NCBI RefSeq assembly: GCF_022836935.1 | Contig: NZ_CP083239.1 | Coordinates: forward strand, 372,001 to 436,000 | Direction: 5' to 3' | From: Ancylobacter polymorphus | GTDB taxonomy: Bacteria; Pseudomonadota; Alphaproteobacteria; Rhizobiales; Xanthobacteraceae | DNA: 64,000 nucleotides | In this document: piece after piece, positions 27,929 to 35,928 of the stretch | How positions within the stretch are numbered: position 1 is the stretch's first letter | How the letters are laid out: each line of letters opens with the position of its first letter | Program-made: the position numbers and the translations under genes | Notes under the pieces: model-generated | The model's database searches: none | What the model was told of the DNA's origin: nothing | What the model saw: only the letters and a program-made list of their open reading frames with translations

Positions 27929-29116
27929 ATGACACCCCCCGCGACGCGCCCCTCTGGCCTCTCCCTCTCGCTTCCTCGCGCGGACGGCACGCTGGAGACC
28001 TATCGTCTCACCGGCACGCCGCTGCCGGCGACCGCGCCGCAGCGTCCGTTCACCCGCATCGCCTATGCCGCCGGCCATGTCGTCGTCGACCCGCGCGCGC
28101 CCTTCGACCCTGCAGTTCGGACGGTGGTGGACTGGGAGCGCACCCTGGCGTTCCGCGAGCATCTGTGGGGTCTTGGGCTCGGCATCGCCGAGGCGATGGA
28201 CACCGCCCAGCGCGGCATGGGCGTGGACTGGCCGACCTCGCTGGAGCTGATCCGCCGCACCAGCGCCGCCGCCGGCCGCGACCGGCTCGTGGTCTCCGGC
28301 TGCGGCACCGATCAGCTCGCGCCGGCCGAGGCCCGCACGCTCGACGATGTCATCCGCGCCTATGAAGAACAGATCGAGGCGATCGAGGCCAGCGGCAGCC
28401 GTCTCGTGCTCATGGCGTCGCGCGCGCTCGCCCGCGTCGCCAAAGGACCCGACGATTATATCGCCGTCTATGACCGGCTGCTGCGGCAGGTCAGCCGTCC
28501 CGTCGTGCTGCACTGGCTCGGCGACATGTTCGACCCCGCTCTGGCGGGGTATTGGGGAACGCCGGACGTAGCCGGCGCCATGGATGTGGTGGCCGGCATC
28601 ATCGGCACCCACGCCGCGAAGGTGGACGGCATCAAGATCTCCCTGCTTGAGGCCGCCCACGAGATCGCGCTGCGCCGTCGCCTACCGGAGGGCGTGAGGA
28701 TGTATACGGGCGACGACTTCAACTATGTCGCGCTGATCGAGGGCGACGGCAGCTATCACTCGCATGCGCTGCTCGGCGCCTTCGATGCCATTGCGCCGGC
28801 AGCCTCCGCCGCTTTGGGCCGGCTGGCGGATGGCGATGCCGAGGGATACCGCGCCCTCCTCCAGCCGACCGAATCGCTGTCCCGGCACCTCTTCGCCGCG
28901 CCGACCCAGTTCTACAAGACGGGCGTGGTGTTCATGGCCTATCTCAATGGCCACCAGGATCATTTCACCATGGCCGGCGGGCTGGAGAGCGCGCGCTCGG
29001 CCGTTCACCTCGCCGACATTTTCCGTCTCGCCGATGCGAATGGCCTGCTGGCCGATCCCGAACGGGCGACGCGCCGGATGAAGGTGGTGATGGCGCTGCG
29101 CGGGATCGAGGGATGA
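27929..29116 (+). CDS. DUF993 dihydrodipicolinate-synthase-like protein
   Basis: 395 residues from the ATG at 27929; an upstream frame start at 27809 lies inside the CoA-transferase gene. The fold is DapA-like: TIM-barrel segments VVLHWLGDMFDPALAGYW, AKVDGIKISLLEA (Lys in the Schiff-base strand position) and YTGDDFNYVALIEGDG match the DUF993 family. That suggests an aldolase or lyase on a 2-oxo or keto-sugar acid. The stop overlaps the AroE-like start by 4 bases. Confidence 0.85.
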   Translation: MTPPATRPSGLSLSLPRADGTLETYRLTGTPLPATAPQRPFTRIAYAAGHVVVDPRAPFDPAVRTVVDWERTLAFREHLWGLGLGIAEAMDTAQRGMGVDWPTSLELIRRTSAAAGRDRLVVSGCGTDQLAPAEARTLDDVIRAYEEQIEAIEASGSRLVLMASRALARVAKGPDDYIAVYDRLLRQVSRPVVLHWLGDMFDPALAGYWGTPDVAGAMDVVAGIIGTHAAKVDGIKISLLEAAHEIALRRRLPEGVRMYTGDDFNYVALIEGDGSYHSHALLGAFDAIAPAASAALGRLADGDAEGYRALLQPTESLSRHLFAAPTQFYKTGVVFMAYLNGHQDHFTMAGGLESARSAVHLADIFRLADANGLLADPERATRRMKVVMALRGIEG

Positions 29117-29946
29117 CACCCGCCACGCTTCCCGACCTCCCCGGCCTGCCGCTGCCCCTTTCCGGCGCCACGCGGGTCTATGCCATTGTCGGCGATCCGA
29201 TCGCGCAGGTCGGCTCGCCCGGCCTGTTCAACGCCGCCTTCCGGCGCCGGGGCGTCGAAGCGATTCTCGTGCCGCTGCATGTAGCGCCGGACGGCCTCGC
29301 CGACCTTATGCGCATGTTTCGCGCGACGAAGAACTTTGACGGCCTCATCGTCACCGTTCCGCACAAGATCGCCATTGCCGCACTGATCGACGAGATCGGT
29401 CCGATGGGGCGCCGGATCGGCGCGGTGAACGCCATCCACAAGCGCGACGGCCGGCTCGTCGGCGACAATTTCGACGGCACCGGCTTTGTGCGCGGGCTGC
29501 AGGCCAAGGGCCATGGGCTCGGCCGCCGCCGCGTCCTCGTCATCGGCTCCGGCGGTGCCGGCCGCGCCGTGGCGCATGCCGTTGCCGATGAAAGGCCGGC
29601 GCGGCTGCGCCTGTTCGATGTCGATCCCGCGCGCGCGCAAACCGTGGTCGCGGAGCTCAAGGCTGCCGCTCCCGGTCTCGACGCCGATATCGGCGCGCCC
29701 GACCCGTCCGGCTTCGACGTGGTGGTCAACTGCACCTCGGTCGGCATGCGGCCGGAGGATCCGTTCCCGGTGGCTGTCGACCCTCTCGGCCCCGGCACGC
29801 TCGTTGTCGACATCATCCTCAAGCCGACGGTGACGCCGCTGCTAGCCGAAGCCGGCCGCCGCGGCTGCCTCACCCATGCCGGCGCCCCCATGCTCGAGGG
29901 CCAGGTCGACGCGGTGTGCGATTTCTTTGGGCTGGCCGCGCCATGA
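29113..29946 (+). CDS. Shikimate-dehydrogenase-like oxidoreductase (AroE family)
   Basis: 277 residues. VTVPHK (Lys 85) and DNFDGTGF (Asp 121) are the catalytic pair and GSGGAGRAVAHAV is the NAD(P) loop. The substrate-side motif SxSP of housekeeping AroE is changed: QVGSPGLFN has Val in place of the first Ser. This and the operon point to a shikimate- or quinate-like polyol other than the aromatic-pathway substrate. Overlaps both neighbours by 4 bases. Confidence 0.88.
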   Translation: MTPATLPDLPGLPLPLSGATRVYAIVGDPIAQVGSPGLFNAAFRRRGVEAILVPLHVAPDGLADLMRMFRATKNFDGLIVTVPHKIAIAALIDEIGPMGRRIGAVNAIHKRDGRLVGDNFDGTGFVRGLQAKGHGLGRRRVLVIGSGGAGRAVAHAVADERPARLRLFDVDPARAQTVVAELKAAAPGLDADIGAPDPSGFDVVVNCTSVGMRPEDPFPVAVDPLGPGTLVVDIILKPTVTPLLAEAGRRGCLTHAGAPMLEGQVDAVCDFFGLAAP

Positions 29947-30779
29947 CGCTAACGCCACAACACTGTGCGATCAACACGGCAACGCTTGGCTATAAGGAGC
30001 CGATCGACCGCGTCATCGACCAGATCGCCCGCCATGGCTTCGGCGCCATCGCCCCATGGCGCCGGGAAGTCGAGGGCGGCGACGTTGCCGCGATCGGCCG
30101 GCAGATACGCGATGCCGGCCTTGCCGTCTCCGGCTATTGCCGCAGCACGGCGATCCCTGCCGAGACGGCTGCGGCGCGGCGGGCGCAGCTGGAGGAGAAC
30201 CGGCGGGCTCTGGCGGATGCCGCCACGCTGGGCGCGGCATGTTTCGTCATCGTCGCCGGCGGGCTTGCAGGCGGCAGCCGCGACCTCGCGGATGCCCGTG
30301 CCCAGGTCGAGGAAGGGCTCGGCCATCTGCTGGTGGAGGCGCGCTCTCTCGGTGTGCCCGTCGCCATCGAGCCACTTCACCCGATGTACGCGGCCGACCG
30401 ATGCTGCGTGAACACCCTGGCGCAGGCCCTCGATCTGTGCGCTCGCCTCGATCCCGACAATGCCGGCGGCATCGGCGTCGCGCTCGACGCCTATCACGTG
30501 TGGTGGGACCCGGACCTTTCCGCCGGCATCCGTCGCGCTGGCCGCGAGCGGCGGCTCCTCGCCTTTCACATCTGCGATTGGCTGGTCCCCACCGCCGATC
30601 TGCTGATGGATCGCGGCATGATGGGCGATGGTGTCATTGATCTTGGCGAACTGCGCCGCAATGTTGAGGCCACCGATTTCACCGGATTTGCTGAGATCGA
30701 GATATTCTCGAATCGGTGGTGGTCCACCGCCAGCGATGAGACGCTGCGAGTCTGTGTCGATCGCTTACGCTCGTTATAG
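29943..30779 (+). CDS. Sugar phosphate isomerase/epimerase-like TIM barrel
   Basis: 278 residues from the ATG overlapping the previous stop; the longer start at 29916 is inside the AroE-like gene. ATLGYKEPIDRVIDQIARHG, VAIEPLHPMYAADRCCVNTL, ALDAYHVWWDP and FHICDW place metal-binding Glu, Asp and His on strand ends, as in xylose-isomerase-like and 3-dehydroshikimate-dehydratase-like barrels. It is the last gene of the operon. Role: isomerisation or dehydration of the same ring substrate is likely but not shown. Confidence 0.85.
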   Translation: MTLTPQHCAINTATLGYKEPIDRVIDQIARHGFGAIAPWRREVEGGDVAAIGRQIRDAGLAVSGYCRSTAIPAETAAARRAQLEENRRALADAATLGAACFVIVAGGLAGGSRDLADARAQVEEGLGHLLVEARSLGVPVAIEPLHPMYAADRCCVNTLAQALDLCARLDPDNAGGIGVALDAYHVWWDPDLSAGIRRAGRERRLLAFHICDWLVPTADLLMDRGMMGDGVIDLGELRRNVEATDFTGFAEIEIFSNRWWSTASDETLRVCVDRLRSL

Positions 30780-31038
30780 CTGAATGTCGCTTGGCTAAGG
30801 GGTGGACGTCCGATGGCAAGATTTGGCCACGCGCAGCATGGCGTCTAGCTCAACAACGTCGATGCTTGGACGAGAGAATATTCCCCGAGATTAAGGTTCA
30901 GACGACAGTACGCCGTCATGCCCGCTAGTGTCCTCTTTCGGAACATATCTTACGTTCCGCACCGGCGCCGCGTTTATGATGACGTTGCTCCCTGAAGCAC
31001 CCTCGGTTTGAATTGGATTCCGTCGGAAGGAGACGGAG

Positions 31039-31452
31039 ATGAACAAGAGCCGGTTCAGCGAAGAGCAGATCATTGCGGTGCTGAAGGAGCATCAGGCCGG
31101 GATTGCGGTCGCGGATATCTGCCGCAAGCACGGGATCAGCGACGCGGCCTTCTACAACTGGCGCAATCGCTATGGCGGGATGGAAGTATCCGACGCACGT
31201 CGGCTGAAGGCGTTGGACGACGAGAACCGCAAGCTCAAGAAGCTTTTGGCGGAATCGATGCTGGACGTCGCGACGCTTCGCGAGGCGCTCGGAAAAAATT
31301 CTGAAGCCCGGATCGCGGAGAGCGCTAGTGAACTGGGCGATCGAGGAGAAGAGCTACTCGCAGCGTCGGGCCTGCGGTCTGATCGGGCTCGCCCCAAAAG
31401 ACCTTGCCTCGCGGCGAGCAGACGATGCGGATATTCACCAGCTTCTGTCTGT
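31039..31452 (+). pseudogene. IS3-family transposase fragment (orfA and start of orfB)
   Basis: MNKSRFSEEQIIAVLKEHQA and RKHGISDAAFYNWRNRYGGM are the orfA helix-turn-helix of IS3-family elements, with the leucine-zipper region after it. OrfB begins in the -1 frame after an A-run near 31290 (VNWAIEEKSYSQRRACGLIG) and is cut after about 45 residues, before any catalytic residue. Ends are not definable. The gap 30780-31038 before it contains no gene. Confidence 0.85.
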
Positions 31453-31570
31453 AGCTTGGCGCGGGCGGCGTCAGAGAAGCGCTTCAGGCTCTCGATGATG
31501 ACTTTCGGGCCGATCCGCTCGACCGCGGCCTGCGCGCGTCGGCCTGGGCCTTTTCACGAATCGCGGTCCA
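31453..31570 (-). pseudogene. Relic of a large serine recombinase coiled-coil region
   Basis: Read on the minus strand: RPQAAVERIGPKV, then ESLKRFSDAARAKL, which parallels AQAAVERTGPKV and ESLKRFSEVARAKL in the recombinase at 8179-9490. It is about 118 bases long, in frame and without ends. It joins directly onto the truncated IS3 orfB, marking an old recombination joint. Confidence 0.7.
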
Positions 31571-31636
31571 TTCACCGCCCGCGCGACCCTGCCCAGCAGC
31601 ACTGTTGAGCAGGCGACAAGCGCGATCACCCACCGC

Positions 31637-32416
31637 TCAGGCCTCGCTGAGTATCTGCCGGCGCAGCTCGTCCGCCAGCGGATGCAGCCGGTCCGGGGCC
31701 ACCGCTCCGATGAGGCTGTAGCCAAGGCCATCGTCAGCCCAGGCGAAGCCGTTGAGGGCGCCTTCGGTGTGCGGCGACATTGGCAGGGTCGGATCGACCT
31801 TCATCGGGCGCGCCAGCATCACGAGGCGCGTCCCGCGATCGTCGTCAAACATGAACAGCGCGGCAGGACCGTGCTCGGTTGGAACCACGCGCCCGCCCAT
31901 CAGCCGATAGCCGGCCGCCGTCAGATCCGGAATGCCTATCGGACGACCGATGCGCTTGGCGGTCCAGGCGGCGAGCACGTCACGATCGCTGGCCCGAATT
32001 TCGACTGGTCGCACCAGGTCCGGCACATAGGTCGCATAACTCGCGGCCGCCTCGCGGGCGAGTGCCTGAACGCCTTCCGAGCTCGGGGCGCTCAGGTCGC
32101 GCAGCGACCAGCCGCCGGCGGCGCCCATTGACAGCAGCAACACCGCCGCCGCCGCAATCGCCCAGCGTGGCGCCTGCCGTGGCAGGCGGCGTTCCTCGAT
32201 CATGCGCGACAGGTCGAGTTCCGTCGGCACCGGCTCGTCCATGACAGGCGCGAAGGCGGCACGCAGCATGTCGCGCTGCTCGCCATAGACCGCGATTCGT
32301 TGGCCAATGTGCGGATGTGCGTCGAGATAGGCGCTTACCTCGGCGCGGCGATCGGGAGTGAGCGTGCCGTCGACGAAACCGTTCAGGTCGTCCTCGGTGA
32401 TCGGAAGAGGGGTCAT
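31637..32416 (-). CDS. Anti-sigma factor (membrane-anchored)
   Basis: 259 residues. The N-terminal 80 residues (LPITEDDLNGFVDGTLTPDR) resemble anti-sigma domains that hold ECF sigma factors, but the HxxxCxxC zinc motif is absent. One membrane helix (WAIAAAAVLLLSMGAAGGW, about 84-103) is followed by a periplasmic domain. The start overlaps the sigma gene stop by 4 bases, the standard sigma/anti-sigma arrangement. It would release the sigma factor on an envelope signal. Confidence 0.88.
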   Translation of the reverse strand: MTPLPITEDDLNGFVDGTLTPDRRAEVSAYLDAHPHIGQRIAVYGEQRDMLRAAFAPVMDEPVPTELDLSRMIEERRLPRQAPRWAIAAAAVLLLSMGAAGGWSLRDLSAPSSEGVQALAREAAASYATYVPDLVRPVEIRASDRDVLAAWTAKRIGRPIGIPDLTAAGYRLMGGRVVPTEHGPAALFMFDDDRGTRLVMLARPMKVDPTLPMSPHTEGALNGFAWADDGLGYSLIGAVAPDRLHPLADELRRQILSEA

Positions 32417-32943
32417 TTCACGCTCCGGAGATGGGGCGACTGGCGGGCTGTGGGCGGCTCTGCGGACATCAGCTTCGCAAGGCGTTCGCGGGCACGCGAC
32501 AGGCGCGACATGACCGTGCCGATCGGCACGCCCAACACCTGCGCCGCGTCGACATAGGAGAGTTCCTCGACAGTGACCAGCAGAAGCACGGTCCGCTGCT
32601 CATCGGGCAACTGCGCCAGCGCGTCGACGAGGTCTCGATGGCGCAACCCGTCCTCCTGTCGGGCCGCCGAGGCAAAGCTCGCCGGATCGGCATCGTCGAG
32701 CGCTATATGGATCGGACGCTGCGTCGACCGGCGCAGCCGCGTCATGGCGAGATTGTGCAGGATAGTGAAGATCCAGGCCCGAGGGTCTTCGCCCGGCCGC
32801 CGCTGGTGCCAGCGGCTGATGGTACGCTCCAGACAATCCTGCACCAGATCGTCCGCCGCCGTCCGCTCCCGCATCAGCGCGCGCGCATATCGCCGCAATG
32901 CGGGGATCAGCGGCTCGAAGAGGCGCACCATCTCGTGGTTCAC
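32413..32943 (-). CDS. ECF RNA polymerase sigma factor
   Basis: 176 residues from the GTG at 32943, which has AAGGAGA 4 bases before it; the frame to 33042 lacks a ribosome site. Region 2 (ADDLVQDCLERTISRW, AWIFTILHNLAMTRLR) and region 4 (LPDEQRTVLLLVTVEELSY, then VPIGTVMSRLSRARERL) are intact. It sits at the end of an operon with DUF305 and YVTN proteins; the twin GGAATAA-N13-GAGTC sites at 35 kb are its likely promoters. Confidence 0.93.
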   Translation of the reverse strand: MNHEMVRLFEPLIPALRRYARALMRERTAADDLVQDCLERTISRWHQRRPGEDPRAWIFTILHNLAMTRLRRSTQRPIHIALDDADPASFASAARQEDGLRHRDLVDALAQLPDEQRTVLLLVTVEELSYVDAAQVLGVPIGTVMSRLSRARERLAKLMSAEPPTARQSPHLRSVK

Positions 32944-33010
32944 GGTGTCTCCTTTCGGGGAGAGGCGCGCCTCCCCTATGAGCGACTGTCCAGGCGGAGG
33001 CGGTGGCGCG

Positions 33011-34467
33011 TCAATCCAGAGCCTGGCGCTGGACGACGGCATCAGGCTGAGCGACCGTACCCTCCATGATGACGAGATAGCGGCGCCCTGCCTTGGCCTC
33101 GTTCTGCACGATCTGGCGGATGGGTCCGGCGGCGTTGACGATTGCGGAGCCGGCGGGATTGGTCATGAAGACCGAGAGCGGCTCGATCGCGCCCGTGCCG
33201 TCGGGCTGGCTGGCCAGCGCCAATGTATGCGGCGTCTTCGGCGCGAGGCCGGTCACCGACGCCTGCAGGACCTGGATAAGCCCCTGGTCGAACAGCGAGA
33301 GGCTGGTCGGGGCCTTGCCGGCGGCCTTGCCGTCCCTGGTCAGGCCGAGATGGGCCGCCTGCCCGGCGACGCCGAGCGGCTGGAGGTTCTGCGTGCCCTC
33401 GCCCTCCGGCACGGCGCCTGGCACATAATTGACCACCTGCGGCGCCTGGCCAACGGGAATGGTGGCAATCACCGTGTTGGTCAGCGTGTCGATCGCGGCC
33501 AGCGCATCGGCGTTCTCCAGCCCGACATAAACGCGCGAGCCATCACCCGACGGCCAGAGGCCGTGCGGCAGCTTGCCGACCGGGATCATCGCCACCTGCG
33601 TGAAGTCGTCCGTGCGGAACACCTTGACCTCGTTGAGGCCGCCGATTGTCACATAGGCGAAGCTGCCATTGGCGTTCCGCGCGAAGTTGACGTGGTTGGT
33701 AAGCGGGCCGGTGTCGATCGTCGTGATCACGTCGAAGGGCGGCTGTGCGTTGAACACTTGCGTCTTTCCGATGTCCTTCAGCGTGAGCCAGACCTGCTTG
33801 CCGTCCGGCGTCGCGGCGATGTTCGGACAGAACGGGCTCGCCTGCTTCACACGGCCGACAATCGCGTGGTCGGTGACCGAAACGACCACCGTTTCGGGCA
33901 TGAAGGAGGAGCAGACATAGCCGTATTTGCCGTCCGGCGAGAAGATCTGCATACCCGGCCCGTTTGGCACCTTGATGCGCGTCTTCTCCTCATAGGTGGC
34001 GCTGTCGAGCACGGCGATATAGTCCTCGCCGCGCACCGTCACCCAGACCTCCTTGCCGTCCGGCGTGAAGAAGGCCTCGTGCGGCGGCGACCGACATACG
34101 TCGTGTGCTTCACCGCATTGGTGGCGGTGTCGATGAAGGTGACCGCGTTCGAGCCGATCGACACCACCGCGAGCGTCTTGCGGTCGGGTGAGAAGCCCAT
34201 GCCGTGCACCAGCACCTGCCCCTTGTAGAGCGGGCTGAAATTCATCGGCTGCGGCTCGCCCAGCCGGATGATGCCGACCAGCCGGTTGGTGGCTGGATCG
34301 GTGACGGAGATGGTGTTGGAGAACTGCTCGGCGGCATAAACGCGGTCGCGGCTGCTCAGCGGAATGTCCGGGGCGGAGGCGGCGAACGGGGCCTGTCCGG
34401 CAACGGCGGGCACCGCACAGGAGAGCAGGGTGCTGGCGAGCAGGCCGGTGAGGACGGATCTGTTCAT
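33011..34467 (-). pseudogene. YVTN beta-propeller secreted protein, frameshifted
   Basis: A signal peptide (LLASTLLSCAVPAVAGQ) and propeller repeats (YAAEQFSNTISVTDPATNRL) are read from 34467 to about 34090. The rest (FFTPDGKEVWVTVRGEDYIA onward) is in another frame down to 33011. A single missing base in the CGCCGCCGC run near 34088-34100 accounts for the break; intact length would be about 485 residues. The last 110 residues form a separate CHRD-like module (LALASQPDGTGAIEPLSVFM). It could be a sequencing error, since all other regions are well preserved. Upstream gene: DUF305. Confidence 0.8.
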
Positions 34468-34477
34468 GGGAAGGTTC

Positions 34478-34987
34478 CTACTTCACCGGGGTCGGCAGGG
34501 CCGGCATCGCCATGGTGCTGGCGGATATCGGGCCGGGCGACAGGGTGCTTTTGGGCATGGCGGAATGGTCATGGGCCGCGCTGGCCTCGGGCTGGGTCGG
34601 AGCCGGCGCGGAAGGCGGCAGAGGCTGGCCGGTCGCGAGCCGCATCGCCGCGATCTCCTGCTGCTGCTCGATGATGATCTCCTGCGCGAGGCGGCGCAGC
34701 TGCGGGTTCTGGCCGTAGCGCAGATAGGCGACGGCCATGTCGATGGCGCCCTGATGATGCGGGATCATCATCGCCGTGAAATCGGCGTCGATGCCGCCGG
34801 TCGGCGTCACCTCCATGTCCGCCATCATCTTGTCCATGGCAGCGGCGTTCTCGGCGATAAACGGAGATTCGGCGCTGGTTGTCGAAGCTGCATTGGGGTC
34901 ATGGTTGTGGTCGCCCGCCGCGGCCGCGCTGCCGGTCAGGCAGAGCGCGAGCAGCACGCCGACACAAGACAGGTGTCGTTGTCGCAT
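34478..34987 (-). CDS. DUF305 secreted protein
   Basis: 169 residues. A signal peptide (VGVLLALCLTGSAAAAG) precedes a four-helix DUF305 domain with DFTAMMIPHHQGAIDMA and the Met/His-rich region that suggests copper or other metal binding. The C-terminal tail is Pro/Met-rich and has AAHDHSAMP. It is the first gene of the ECF operon, 10 bases before the YVTN gene, and is preceded by an ECF-type promoter at 35027-35051. Confidence 0.88.
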   Translation of the reverse strand: MRQRHLSCVGVLLALCLTGSAAAAGDHNHDPNAASTTSAESPFIAENAAAMDKMMADMEVTPTGGIDADFTAMMIPHHQGAIDMAVAYLRYGQNPQLRRLAQEIIIEQQQEIAAMRLATGQPLPPSAPAPTQPEASAAHDHSAMPKSTLSPGPISASTMAMPALPTPVK

Positions 34988-35026
34988 GGACTTTTCTCCT
35001 TCGGGCGATGACGCCTTCGGAAGGTG

Positions 35027-35051
35027 GACTCGCAGCCGGCGCGATTATTCC
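35027..35051 (-). promoter_or_regulatory. ECF-type promoter, leftward
   Basis: On the minus strand: GGAATAA, 13 bases, GAGTC, with CCGGGC before the -35 box. It ends 40 bases before the DUF305 start. The same two boxes with the same spacing occur on the plus strand at 35147. Confidence 0.65.
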
Positions 35052-35146
35052 GCCCGGGCGGGAATTTTCTCCGGGCCTCCGCCCCCGCCCCCGCCCCCGA
35101 CCCCATGCCGTTCGACGCGAAAAGCGGAAGGTGAGCCCTTCCCGGC

Positions 35147-35171
35147 GGAATAAAGCGGCGCGGCACGAGTC
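35147..35171 (+). promoter_or_regulatory. ECF-type promoter, rightward
   Basis: GGAATAA, 13 bases, GAGTC, ending 33 bases before the NTF2-like gene. It shares the extended -35 CGGCGGAATAA... pattern and CGAGTC with the leftward copy; the intervening 13 bases differ, as expected of promoter boxes rather than a duplicated block. Confidence 0.65.
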
Positions 35172-35204
35172 TCCCGGTGCAGGCCACAATGGAGATCGAG
35201 TCAC

Positions 35205-35632
35205 ATGCGCCTTTCAACCCTCACCGCTACCCTACTCTTTGTCACCGCTTCCGGCTCGGCCGCGCTGGCGGGATCCGCCGAGGACCTCGCCAGGTCGCGC
35301 ATCGCCGCCATTGCCGGGGGAAACCTCGCGGACGTGTCGGCTGCCTATGGCCCCGGCGCGACCCTGCACTGGGTCGGCGGCCCGCTCGACGGCACCTATA
35401 GCCAGCCGGCCAAAATCAAGGAGGTCTGGTCGAAGTTCTTCGCCGTCCAAGGCGCCCAGAAGGCGACCATCGCCGCGGCGGTGGAAGCGGCCAATCCCAA
35501 GGGCGGCACCGTGACGGTGGACGCCACCTTCGCCGGCAGAAGAACACCGTCAAGGTGCGCTACGTGCTGCTCTATCGCGGCGACAAGCTGGTCGACGAAA
35601 TCTGGCAGGTCGATCCGGCCGCGACGTACTGA
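35205..35632 (+). pseudogene. Secreted NTF2/SnoaL-like protein, frameshifted
   Basis: A signal peptide (TLLFVTASGSAALAG) is followed by AAYGPGATLHWVGGPLDGTY and the first strands of a cone-fold NTF2-like domain. After VDATFAG the family sequence continues one frame over (NTVKVRYVLLYRGDKLVDEI, stop at 35630-35632), so one base is lost near 35540. Without the shift the frame reads Arg-rich shadow sequence to 35861. It is divergent from the ECF/DUF305 operon and has the matching promoter. Restored, it would be about 141 residues. Confidence 0.75.
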
Positions 35633-35928
35633 GCGGGCCGATCGCGCCGGGGGGCGTTCTCGGCCCCCCGGACGGGCGAGCCGGCGGGGCACGGGCCCAC
35701 GCCGAACGACCGACACCCCCACACCCATCCCGGCCGCAGACGCACGGCGCCTCAGGCCGGGCGATCGGCGGCGCACGACGAAGCGCGGCGACGAGGGGGC
35801 CCCCGCAGTTGCGGCGACGAGGCCTTGCTGTCGCGCGTCGCGGCCCCCCGCAGCGTCCTAGCACAAAGACTATATTTGCTGAATTTGACAAATTTGATAC
35901 TGCGTCGCCATTCAGAGGAGTTTGCGAC

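Noticed and set aside
35632..35861. Arg-rich C-terminal tail of the 35205 protein
   Set aside because: It is produced by the frameshift; the natural frame stops at 35632 after a typical NTF2-like ending.
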